A stretch of DNA of 64,000 bases from SZUA-287 sp036397975 (lineage in GTDB: Bacteria > Bacteroidota > Ignavibacteria > UBA10030 > UBA6906): NCBI GenBank assembly GCA_036397975.1, contig DASWHW010000056.1, positions 1-64,000 of the forward strand. Direction: 5' to 3'. Below, piece by piece: positions 50,854 to 59,165 of the stretch. How positions within the stretch are numbered: the stretch's first letter is position 1; the number at the start of each line of letters is the position of its first letter. The translations under genes were made by a program, and so were the position numbers. The notes below the pieces were generated by a model. The model worked only from the letters and a program-made list of their open reading frames with translations. It had not been told where the DNA came from and made no database searches.

Positions 50854-52050
50854 ATGAATGTACTTACAATTGACTCCGTTGCATTAAAGGGCAAACGCGT
50901 TCTTGTCCGAGTGGACTTCAACGTTCCGATGACAACCGAACTGAAGGTTGCGGATGACACCCGGCTTCTTGAGTCAATCCCGACAATTAACAAGATCCTT
51001 AGGGATGGAGGTATGGCGATACTGATGAGTCATCTCGGCCGTCCAAAAGGAAAACCGAATCCGGAGTTTTCCCTCAAACCGGTGGCAGAGCGGCTGGAGC
51101 AACTGCTCAAAACGCCTGTCAAGTTCTCACCGGATTGCGTTGGATCGGAAACATATCAGATGGTGCAGGATCTTCAACCGGGCGAATGCCTTCTGCTTGA
51201 GAATCTTCGTTTCTACGAAGATGAGGAAGAAAACGCTTCGAGTTTTGCAAATGAGCTTGCGACGTATGGAGACCTCTACGTGAATGACGCGTTCGGGTCA
51301 GCGCATCGGGCACACGCCTCCACCGAGGGGGTAACGCAGTTTATTAAGCCATGCGTTGCCGGTTACCTGATGGAAAAGGAAATTAATTTTCTTAGCAAAG
51401 CTGTCACGAATCCCCCCCGACCGTATATCGCCATTGTGGGAGGAGCAAAGATTTCAGGTAAAATCGATGTGATACAAAACCTTCTCCCAATTGTCGATGT
51501 ATTGATTATTGGGGGAGGGATGGCGTTCACATTTTTTGCGGCGCAAGACATGGAGATTGGAGATTCGCTGGTGGAAGTGGAAAAGGTCCCTCTTGCAAGA
51601 AAGATCCTCAACGAAGCAAGGACAAAGAAACGCCGTCTGATACTGCCTCATGACTGCGTCATCGCGAAGAAGTTTGAGAATGATGCCACACGAAAGACTG
51701 TTCCTGTCTCACAGATTCCGCAAGGTTGGCGTGGACTGGACATTGGTCCGGATTCCTTGAAGATCATGGGAATGGAAATAAAGAAGGCCAAAACGATCGT
51801 ATGGAACGGCCCAATGGGTGTTTTTGAAATGCCCAACTTCGCCCATGGTACCTTCGAAATCGCCAGAATGCTGGCTGCGGCGACGAAGACGGGGGCGACC
51901 ACAATAGTCGGTGGCGGAGATTCTGCCGCCGCAATTGCACTCGCCGGTTTGGAACAACAAGTATCGCACGTATCAACCGGTGGTGGTGCTTCGCTTGAGT
52001 TCCTCGAAGGCAAGAAACTGCCCGGTGTAGAGGCACTGGACAAGGCATGA
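50854..52050 (+). CDS. pgk: Phosphoglycerate kinase
   Basis: 398 residues, full length, from ATG 50854. RVDFNVPM, SHLGRPKG, LLENLRFYEDEEEN, NDAFGSAHRAHAST, and the C-terminal GGGDSAAAIALAG with STGGGASLEFLEGKKLPG are the family motifs. It makes ATP from 1,3-bisphosphoglycerate. No clear ribosome site is seen because the leader is the terminator stem. Confidence 0.97.
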   Translation: MNVLTIDSVALKGKRVLVRVDFNVPMTTELKVADDTRLLESIPTINKILRDGGMAILMSHLGRPKGKPNPEFSLKPVAERLEQLLKTPVKFSPDCVGSETYQMVQDLQPGECLLLENLRFYEDEEENASSFANELATYGDLYVNDAFGSAHRAHASTEGVTQFIKPCVAGYLMEKEINFLSKAVTNPPRPYIAIVGGAKISGKIDVIQNLLPIVDVLIIGGGMAFTFFAAQDMEIGDSLVEVEKVPLARKILNEARTKKRRLILPHDCVIAKKFENDATRKTVPVSQIPQGWRGLDIGPDSLKIMGMEIKKAKTIVWNGPMGVFEMPNFAHGTFEIARMLAAATKTGATTIVGGGDSAAAIALAGLEQQVSHVSTGGGASLEFLEGKKLPGVEALDKA

Positions 52051-52112
52051 AACGAATTAAGTGAGAGGAAGGTTGTATTTGGTGATGCTTGAAATTTCGC
52101 AGGGGATTGTTC

Positions 52113-53045
52113 ATGGCGTTTTATGATACATCGTCCGGTGGATACTACCGGCCGCCTTCATTTGGGGGATTCAGCTTTTTTCCCCCGGTCATCAAGTGGC
52201 TGTTAATAACTAACGGCGCCATGTGGCTCCTGACGGCGATTGTCCTCCGTCCATTTAGCATTGGCGGCACATCGCTTGTGTCCTATCTCTTGGGACTATT
52301 TGCCCTGTGGCCTGTCGATCTCGGTTTTTCCTCCCTGACTTCTTTTTGGCCGTGGCAGTTGGTGACGTACACATTTCTCCATGCTGACTTTTGGCATGTG
52401 TTTTTTAACATGCTCATGCTCTGGATGTTCGGGATGGAGATCGAAAATCTCTGGGGTTCAAAAAAGTTTCTGGTTTTCTACTTACTCTCCGGCATTGCTG
52501 GTGGACTTGCGAATCTTCTGATCGCAGGGATTATGGGAAGTGCTTTTCCTACGATTGGAGCTTCCGGCTCCGTCTTCGGGGTACTCGTCGCCTTCGGGAT
52601 GCTCTTCCCGAATCGACCGGTGTACCTTTATTTCCTTCTTCCAGTCCCTGCGAAGTGGCTCATCGCAGGCATGGTTGGGATCAATCTCTTCTACGGAGTT
52701 TTCGGCGGCGGAGGTAATGTTGCATACTTCGCCCACCTGGGAGGTGCGGCGTTTGGTTTCCTGTATATGCTCGGCGAAATGAATTATATTCCGACCAAGA
52801 CCTGGTGGACAAATATCCGGGAGGCCTTCAGTGGTCCGCCGCAACGAACCAAATCCTTCCGAGGAGATAAGGTGCAGGAGGGAAAGTTTTACGACATTCG
52901 ATCCGGTCGACCAATAGAGAAAGAGCAGGAAGTCACACAGGAAGTTATTGACGCAATTCTTGACAAGATCAGCACGGGAGGGTATCAAAACCTCTCCGCA
53001 GAGGAAAAACGAATTCTCAACGAGGCAAGTAGAAAGATACACTGA
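52113..53045 (+). CDS. Rhomboid family intramembrane serine protease
   Basis: 310 residues from ATG 52113, preceded by AGGGGA; a TTG at 52089 is unlikely. Six helices carry HADFWHVFFNMLMLWMFG, the nucleophile in GASGSVFGV and the catalytic His in FAHLGGAAFGFLY. A cytoplasmic tail of about 75 residues contains a short C-terminal helix (LSAEEKRILNEASRK). It cuts membrane proteins within the bilayer; the targets are unknown. Confidence 0.93.
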   Translation: MAFYDTSSGGYYRPPSFGGFSFFPPVIKWLLITNGAMWLLTAIVLRPFSIGGTSLVSYLLGLFALWPVDLGFSSLTSFWPWQLVTYTFLHADFWHVFFNMLMLWMFGMEIENLWGSKKFLVFYLLSGIAGGLANLLIAGIMGSAFPTIGASGSVFGVLVAFGMLFPNRPVYLYFLLPVPAKWLIAGMVGINLFYGVFGGGGNVAYFAHLGGAAFGFLYMLGEMNYIPTKTWWTNIREAFSGPPQRTKSFRGDKVQEGKFYDIRSGRPIEKEQEVTQEVIDAILDKISTGGYQNLSAEEKRILNEASRKIH

Positions 53046-54170
53046 ATGATGGAATTACCAGTTCTCAACACGAACGGAGCAACTCTCCCGCACCAGACGT
53101 ACAAAGTTGGTGTTCGGCGTCAGACGCGGCAAGTTGTTATTGGATCGATCAAAGTCGGCGGAGGCGCACCCATTTCCGTCCAAACGATGACGAAGACCAA
53201 AACGAGTGATGTTGCAGGCACGGTGAAGCAAATTGTCCAGGCCGCGGATGCTGGATGCGACATCGTACGTGTTACGGTGAACGACAAAGAAGCTGCCGAT
53301 GCAATGAAGTCGATTGTGCAGCAATCGCCGATTCCCATCGTTGCGGATATTCACTTCAACCACATCTTTGCCCTGAAGTCGATAGAAGCGGGAGTTGCAA
53401 AGGTTCGTCTCAACCCAGGCAACATCGGCAACCAGCATAGAATTCACCAGGTTTTGGGCGCGGCGCGTGACAAAGGAATCCCCATTCGCATCGGTGTCAA
53501 CTCCGGTTCTCTGGAAGAAGACATTCTTGACAAGCACGGTTATCCTACGGCCGAGGCGCTGTACGAAAGCGCAATGAGGCATGTCGGCATTTGCGAGGAT
53601 TTTGGTTTTCGAGATGTGATCATATCGGTGAAATCGACTGACGTGAAGCTGATGATCGAAGCGTATCGGTTGGTCGCCGAGCGAACGGATATTCCTCTTC
53701 ATCTCGGGGTAACGGAAGCAGGCACTGCCAGGATCGGCACAATCAAGTCGGCAGTGGGTATTGGCACATTGCTCGCCGAGGGTATTGGCGATACGATTCG
53801 TGTTTCTCTCACCGATGAACCGGTGAAGGAAGTGGAAGTAGGGAAGGAAATCCTCCGATCCCTGGGGCTCGCTTCAAGAAATATCGAGTTAATCGCATGT
53901 CCTACTTGCGGTCGGCTGGAAGTAGATCTTTTCGCGATCATGGCAGAACTGGAAAAAAGGCTGGAGGGGATCAAGAAACCGGTGAAGATTGCGGTCCTTG
54001 GTTGCGTGGTCAATGGGCCGGGGGAAGCAAGCGAAGCAGATATCGGGATTGCGGCGGGCAAAGGAGTTGGAATTCTCTACCGGAAGGGGGAGGTCGTTCG
54101 CAGAATCAAAGAAGAAGAGATTGTCGACGCGATCGTTGAAGAGGTTCACAAATTCCAACCGGAAGAATAA
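53046..54170 (+). CDS. ispG: 4-hydroxy-3-methylbut-2-enyl diphosphate synthase (flavodoxin)
   Basis: 374 residues directly after the rhomboid stop. TIM-barrel part: VQTMTKTKTSDVAGT, VADIHFNHIFAL, VRLNPGNIG. Iron-sulfur part: ACPTCGR and LGCVVNGPGEASEADIG, with the cluster Cys residues. It performs the next-to-last step of the MEP isoprenoid pathway. It is the short form without the large middle insertion found in many Bacteroidota, which is worth noting for lineage. Confidence 0.96.
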   Translation: MMELPVLNTNGATLPHQTYKVGVRRQTRQVVIGSIKVGGGAPISVQTMTKTKTSDVAGTVKQIVQAADAGCDIVRVTVNDKEAADAMKSIVQQSPIPIVADIHFNHIFALKSIEAGVAKVRLNPGNIGNQHRIHQVLGAARDKGIPIRIGVNSGSLEEDILDKHGYPTAEALYESAMRHVGICEDFGFRDVIISVKSTDVKLMIEAYRLVAERTDIPLHLGVTEAGTARIGTIKSAVGIGTLLAEGIGDTIRVSLTDEPVKEVEVGKEILRSLGLASRNIELIACPTCGRLEVDLFAIMAELEKRLEGIKKPVKIAVLGCVVNGPGEASEADIGIAAGKGVGILYRKGEVVRRIKEEEIVDAIVEEVHKFQPEE

Positions 54171-54184
54171 GTCCCTGCATTCCC

Positions 54185-54234
54185 TCCCGCGATCGAACGG
54201 GATCCGTTCTTGAGTGTTTCATCCATCAACACTC
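54185..54234 (+). other. Two small hairpins between ispG and the ymdB-like gene
   Basis: TCCCG/CGGGA (54185-54202) and GAGTGTT/AACACTC (54212-54234) form two stems. Neither is followed by a T run, so termination is doubtful. Confidence 0.35.
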
Positions 54235-54263
54235 CTCACAGAGACCAAACTATTTAGCAATAC

Positions 54264-55061
54264 GTGTCAAACACACTTAACATTCTTTTTGTTGGCGACA
54301 TCGTGGGAACTCCCGGGCTGGAAGTTGCCACGACGATGGTCCCAAACTATGTAAAAAAATACAGCGTCGATCTTCTAGTCATCAACGGAGAAAACACAAC
54401 AGAGGGAAAGGGGATCTCCGAAGAGCACGCAAAGAAATTGTTTGAACTCGGTGCTCACGTCATTACCACGGGGAATCACGTGTGGGATCGGTGGGACAGC
54501 CGCAAGGTTCTTGGAGGAGATCGGAGAATTCTCCGCCCGCTGAACTATCCACGCGAGAACGGCGGCAATGGTTTCATTGTGATCGACTTGGGAGAAAAGG
54601 GAAAAGCCGGCGTGCTCAACATCCAGGGGCGGGTGTACATGCAAGCAATCGATGACCCATTCCGGAGCGCCGACTGGGCCATTTCCAAAATGGCAGAGCA
54701 AACGAAGATCGTTCTTGTGGATTTCCATGCGGATGCAAGCGCTGAAAAGATGGCGATGGGTTGGTACCTCGACGGGAAAGTCACAGCGATTCTCGGCACG
54801 CACACACACACTCCCACGGCCGATGGACGTATTCTCCCCCGCGGCACGGCATTTCAATCAGATGTGGGGATGACCGGGCCATACGACTCGGTGCTAGGCA
54901 TGAAAAAAGAAGCTGCCATTAAGCGCCTGATGATGCAAACCCCGCACAAGTATGAGGTCGCCTCGCATGATGTACGCTTGTGCGGCGTCTATGTGCAAGC
55001 TGATGTTGAGACGGGGAAAGCCGTGAAGATGGAAAGCATTATTTTTCCGGCATTCGGCTGA
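54264..55061 (+). CDS. YmdB-like metallophosphoesterase (TIGR00282 family)
   Basis: 265 residues from a GTG. Metal-binding motifs are complete: FVGDIVGTPG, INGENTTEGKGI, TTGNHVWD, VDFHADASAEK and GTHTHTPTADGRILP. The Bacillus member cleaves 2',3'-cyclic nucleotides; the role here is unknown. It is 5 bases ahead of folD. Confidence 0.92.
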   Translation: MSNTLNILFVGDIVGTPGLEVATTMVPNYVKKYSVDLLVINGENTTEGKGISEEHAKKLFELGAHVITTGNHVWDRWDSRKVLGGDRRILRPLNYPRENGGNGFIVIDLGEKGKAGVLNIQGRVYMQAIDDPFRSADWAISKMAEQTKIVLVDFHADASAEKMAMGWYLDGKVTAILGTHTHTPTADGRILPRGTAFQSDVGMTGPYDSVLGMKKEAAIKRLMMQTPHKYEVASHDVRLCGVYVQADVETGKAVKMESIIFPAFG

Positions 55062-55066
55062 GCGCG

Positions 55067-55954
55067 ATGGGTGCTGCGATCATCGACGGACGGAAGATTG
55101 CCAGAGACATTCGTGCAGAAGTCAAAGCCGCGACAGAGATTCTTCGAACAAACCGCAACATCACTCCCGGTTTAGCATTCATTATCGTTGGCGACAATCC
55201 TGCCTCGCAGGTGTACGTGCGGGCAAAGGAGAAAGCCTGTACCGAAATGGGTTTTCACTCAGTCACCGAACGTCTCCCGGCAACAACTACCGAAACTGAG
55301 CTTCTTGTGCTGATCAAACGATTTAACGCCGATGCGACTCTCCATGGCATTCTTGTGCAGCTTCCGCTTCCATCCCATATTAGCGAACACACCGTGATTG
55401 AAGCGATTGACTATCGAAAGGATGTCGATGGTTTTCATCCGGTGAATGTAGGACGTCTCGTTATCGGGCAACCATCGCTGCGTCCGTGCACGCCAGCCGG
55501 CGTGCAGGAGCTTCTGACGAGAAGCGGAAACGATCCTGCAGGAAAACACGTGGTTGTTCTCGGCAGAAGTAATATTGTCGGAAAGCCTCTGGCCAATATC
55601 CTCCTGCAAAAACAATCGGGTGCAAATGCCGTAGTGACAATTGCGCATACGGGCGCGAAAGATTTTGCCGCTTTCACGACAAAGGCGGACATCGTGGTTG
55701 CGGCAATCGGTAGGCCAGAAATGCTCACTGGCGCCATGCTGAGGAAGGGGTGCGTTGTTATCGATGTGGGGATCAACCGGATTCCGGATCAGTCTACGGC
55801 CTCCGGTTATCGCCTCGTCGGCGATGTGCATTTTCAGTCAGCGGAGAAGATCGCCTCTGCCATTACACCTGTTCCGGGGGGTGTTGGTCCGATGACTATC
55901 GCTTTGCTCATGCGTAATACTCTGCTCGCTGCAGAGGGGACTTTGTACGGATAA
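55067..55954 (+). CDS. folD: Methylenetetrahydrofolate dehydrogenase/cyclohydrolase
   Basis: 295 residues. KDVDGFHPVNVG, PCTPAGVQELL, VVLGRSNIVGKP and the Rossmann region, ending with PVPGGVGPMTIALL. The catalytic Lys lies in YVRAKEKACTEMG. It interconverts one-carbon folates for purine, thymidine and formyl-Met-tRNA synthesis. Confidence 0.96.
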   Translation: MGAAIIDGRKIARDIRAEVKAATEILRTNRNITPGLAFIIVGDNPASQVYVRAKEKACTEMGFHSVTERLPATTTETELLVLIKRFNADATLHGILVQLPLPSHISEHTVIEAIDYRKDVDGFHPVNVGRLVIGQPSLRPCTPAGVQELLTRSGNDPAGKHVVVLGRSNIVGKPLANILLQKQSGANAVVTIAHTGAKDFAAFTTKADIVVAAIGRPEMLTGAMLRKGCVVIDVGINRIPDQSTASGYRLVGDVHFQSAEKIASAITPVPGGVGPMTIALLMRNTLLAAEGTLYG

Positions 55955-55958
55955 CGTC

Positions 55959-56927
55959 TTGAGATTTTTCGCATCGGTCGTTCTCCTCTCGGTTCTCCTT
56001 CCCTCGTGCGCTCGCCATGATGATGGCGGCCCTCTTTTTCCCGTGATCGTCGAAAAGAAAGGGGGGTACATCAATCGTGGTGGCGATGTCGTTATCAAGC
56101 CAAAGTTTGATATACCCGGCAGCTTTGTTGACAGCATCGCCGTGGTGAAAATCCTCGGCCTCTACGCATACATCAATCGGTCAGGTGGATATGTTGTTGA
56201 TCCTAAGTTTGAATTCGGAGAAGACTTCGCCGAAGGACTTGCCTACGTGCGTGTGAACGGCAAGGGTGGATTTATTGATCGCAACGGAAAGATCGTGATT
56301 GAGCCGGAGTATAATTTCGGGGACAGGTTTTCTGAAGGCCTTGCCCGTGTCATGGTGAACGGGAAATATGGCTACGTGGACAAAAGGGGTGAGTATCAAA
56401 TAAATCCATCATTTGATGTAGCGGATGATTTTGTTGAAGGTCGTGCCCGGGTGCGTGTAGGAAAGCAATGGGGTTTTGTAGGGCGTCATGGAAAGTTCGT
56501 GGTGGAACCGATCTTTGAAGACGCCCGCAACTTCTCAGAGGGGTTGGCTGCAGTGAAGACGAAAAAATTATGGGGATGCATTGATACCCTGGGCCAGGTT
56601 ATAATCCGTCCGCGATTTCACGACGCGAAGACCTTCAGCGAAGGTCTCCTCGCTGTCCAAGAGGATTCGCTCTGGGGTTTTGTTGGGAACACCGGAACGA
56701 TGGTCATTCTGTTTCGATACCGCGATGCGCTGCCATTTTCAGAAGGCCTGGCGGCGGTGAAGTCCGCTGCAGGATGGGGGTTCGTGACGAGGGGTGGAGA
56801 GGAAGTAATTCCGCTGCAATTCGATAAGAGCTGGTCTTTCAAAGATAGTCTTGCGGCAGTGTTTATCGAGGGGGAGTGGGGATATGTCGACCATTCGGGC
56901 GCATATGTCTGGGAGCCATCCCATTGA
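55959..56927 (+). CDS. WG-repeat lipoprotein
   Basis: 322 residues from a TTG, 4 bases after folD. The signal peptide ends in a lipobox-like LLPSC. Seven or eight WG repeats of about 43 residues follow, each with a core such as GKYGYVDKRG, a FSEGLA segment and VxPxF. These repeats form a beta-structure of unknown role, often in envelope proteins. Its stop overlaps the next TTG start. Confidence 0.85.
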   Translation: MRFFASVVLLSVLLPSCARHDDGGPLFPVIVEKKGGYINRGGDVVIKPKFDIPGSFVDSIAVVKILGLYAYINRSGGYVVDPKFEFGEDFAEGLAYVRVNGKGGFIDRNGKIVIEPEYNFGDRFSEGLARVMVNGKYGYVDKRGEYQINPSFDVADDFVEGRARVRVGKQWGFVGRHGKFVVEPIFEDARNFSEGLAAVKTKKLWGCIDTLGQVIIRPRFHDAKTFSEGLLAVQEDSLWGFVGNTGTMVILFRYRDALPFSEGLAAVKSAAGWGFVTRGGEEVIPLQFDKSWSFKDSLAAVFIEGEWGYVDHSGAYVWEPSH

Positions 56928-57451
56928 CGACGACTATCGGATTTATTATTGCAGGTATTGCGCTTCTCGTGTATGGCCGTAAACTCTTCTGGCTCGTAGT
57001 CGGGGCGTCCGGTTTCCTTGTTGGAGTCACAGTTAGTACCCGATTGTTCCATGATCAACCGGAGTCGGCTCTGATTGTTATCGGTTTGGCGGTTGGCGCA
57101 CTCGGGGCCATACTTGCAATCCTCGTGCAAAAAATTGCAATCGGTCTTGCGGGGTTTCTTGTGGGAGGGTATGGGGCGTACCGGTTGCTGGAGTTCCTCT
57201 CGTTGTCCTCCGACTCCCAAATGATGCTCTGGCTCCCGCTTCTTGTTGGCGGCGTGCTCGGCCTGGCAATTGCTCTTTTCATGTTCGAATGGGCATTGGT
57301 GGTTCTATCGTCCATGATGGGTTCGGCACTCATCGTGTACGCGACGCAACCTGAGGGGCAGGGTGCTTCGGTCGTTTTCATTGTTCTCTTCATTCTGGGG
57401 TTGGTGATCCAATCAAAGCTGATCGCCAGAAAGAAAGCAGAGAAGGAGTAA
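56924..57451 (+). CDS. DUF4203/TMEM198-like membrane protein
   Basis: 175 residues from a TTG overlapping the WG-repeat stop (TTGA). About seven hydrophobic helices with small-residue patterns (IIAGIALLVYGRKLFWLVVG, GFLVGGYGAYRLLEFL) and a short charged tail (LIARKKAEKE). Function unknown. The start is inferred from the overlap; an upstream in-frame start would lie within the WG-repeat gene. Confidence 0.75.
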   Translation: MTTTIGFIIAGIALLVYGRKLFWLVVGASGFLVGVTVSTRLFHDQPESALIVIGLAVGALGAILAILVQKIAIGLAGFLVGGYGAYRLLEFLSLSSDSQMMLWLPLLVGGVLGLAIALFMFEWALVVLSSMMGSALIVYATQPEGQGASVVFIVLFILGLVIQSKLIARKKAEKE

Positions 57452-57516
57452 AGGCCGTCATTTTTCTCTTCCCCGCTTTCTGCGTATATTGAAACAACGA
57501 TAACTCATCTGGATGA

Positions 57517-59085
57517 ATGTTGGTTCGGTCAATCCTTTCGTATTTCCGCAAATTATTTCGCCCGTCTGATCATGTTCCGGCAAGGGATTCCGCTCACGAT
57601 TCACCGCAAAAGAAAACAGAAACACACGTAGGGGAGCGCACAGGCCATCCTCAGAGCCGTCGTCCGAGACGGCCCCGGAAAAGTCATCGCACTGATCGGT
57701 CTTCAGATACCTCGAAGCAAGCCCGACCAACATCGCGGAAGTATCCCCCGGCTGATGAAGTGGCCTCGCTGGAAACGCCCTGGGATATTGCAGAATATCA
57801 GGTTCCTATTGTCGAAGGAAAGACGCGTTTCCACGATTTTGATCTCCCCCTACCGGTCATGCATGCGATCGCCGATCTCGGCTTCCAATACTGCACTCCC
57901 ATTCAGGCGGAGATTCTTCCGAGTGTTCTTCAGGGCAAGGACGCGAAAGGAAAAGCGCAAACAGGGACGGGCAAGACGGCGGCATTTCTCATTGGGATTC
58001 TGACGCACCTTGTCCGTCATCCAATTGAAGGGCACAGAAAGAACGGTACTCCACGTGCGTTGGTCATCGCGCCCACCCGCGAACTTGCGATCCAGATTGA
58101 ACAAGAGTCCGTCATCCTTGCGAAGTACCTTCGCTGCAAATCTGTTGCCGTCTACGGAGGGATGGATTATCAGAAGCAGAGACGAAAGCTTTCAGAACGG
58201 GTCGTTGATATCGTGATTGCGACGCCCGGACGATTGATCGATTTCAAGAATAAAAGGGATATCGATCTTCGTGAAGTGGAAATCCTGGTGATCGATGAAG
58301 CGGACAGAATGCTCGACATGGGATTTATTCCCGATACACGAAAGATCGTGCTCAGTACACCCCACAAAGACAAACGGCAGACGATGTTCTTTAGCGCGAC
58401 GTTTAACCCTGACGTTCATCGTCTTGCCTTGAGCTGGACACGAGATGCGGTCACTGTCGAGATCGATCCCGAACAAGTTGCTGTCGACACGGTGGAGCAG
58501 GTTATTTATATCACGACATCCGACGAGAAATTTACGCTGCTCTACAATCTGATGAATCAGCAGAACCTTTCTCGCGTGATCGTGTTTGGCAATCGACGAG
58601 ATGAGACCCGGGAACTTCAGCGTGAGTTGAGTTCGCGAGGCATCAACTGCGGACTCCTTTCGGGTGAAGTCAGTCAGCACGAGAGATTGCGCACGCTTGA
58701 GAGTCTGCGGGACGGCACGCTTCGGGTGCTCGTTGCGACAGACGTGGCGGCGCGCGGCCTGCATATCAGCGGTGTCAGCCACGTAATTAACTACAACCTG
58801 CCACTGGATCCGGAGGACTATGTCCACCGAATTGGGAGGACCGGTCGTGCAGGTGAGCTGGGGATATCGGTAAGCTTCGCATGCGAGGATGATGGAACGC
58901 AGATTCCGTTGATCGAGGAATTCATCGGGAGAAAGCTGCCGTGTGTGTACCCGGACGAAACGCTCCTCCAGCAGGTTCCGCCACCCAGTGTAGAGCCTTC
59001 TGTGCCAAAGTTCGAAGAAGAAAAAGACCGACGCAATCGGCGTCGTCCTCCGCGAAGACGAAATCGCGGACCGCGAAACAACTAG
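57517..59085 (+). CDS. DEAD-box RNA helicase
   Basis: 522 residues. A basic N-terminus (about 1-105, Arg/Lys/Ser-rich) precedes the Q motif (FHDFDLPLPVMHAI), motif I AQTGTGKTAA, PTRELAIQ, TPGRLIDF, DEAD in VIDEADRMLDMGF, SAT in FFSATF, and the second domain ATDVAARGLHISGV and HRIGRTGRAG. An Arg-rich tail ends the protein (RRRPPRRRN). It resembles RhlB/RhlE-type helicases that remodel mRNA or ribosomal RNA. Confidence 0.94.
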   Translation: MLVRSILSYFRKLFRPSDHVPARDSAHDSPQKKTETHVGERTGHPQSRRPRRPRKSHRTDRSSDTSKQARPTSRKYPPADEVASLETPWDIAEYQVPIVEGKTRFHDFDLPLPVMHAIADLGFQYCTPIQAEILPSVLQGKDAKGKAQTGTGKTAAFLIGILTHLVRHPIEGHRKNGTPRALVIAPTRELAIQIEQESVILAKYLRCKSVAVYGGMDYQKQRRKLSERVVDIVIATPGRLIDFKNKRDIDLREVEILVIDEADRMLDMGFIPDTRKIVLSTPHKDKRQTMFFSATFNPDVHRLALSWTRDAVTVEIDPEQVAVDTVEQVIYITTSDEKFTLLYNLMNQQNLSRVIVFGNRRDETRELQRELSSRGINCGLLSGEVSQHERLRTLESLRDGTLRVLVATDVAARGLHISGVSHVINYNLPLDPEDYVHRIGRTGRAGELGISVSFACEDDGTQIPLIEEFIGRKLPCVYPDETLLQQVPPPSVEPSVPKFEEEKDRRNRRRPPRRRNRGPRNN

Positions 59086-59165
59086 CAATAAACTGGCCGG
59101 TGCTCACTGAGTCCATCCCGCCAACCCACAATCGAACAACTTATCATTTCGAAAAGGACACCATC

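Noticed and set aside
58192..59088. 298-codon open frame on the - strand inside the DEAD-box helicase
   Set aside because: Shadow of the helicase gene; the product shows no domain.
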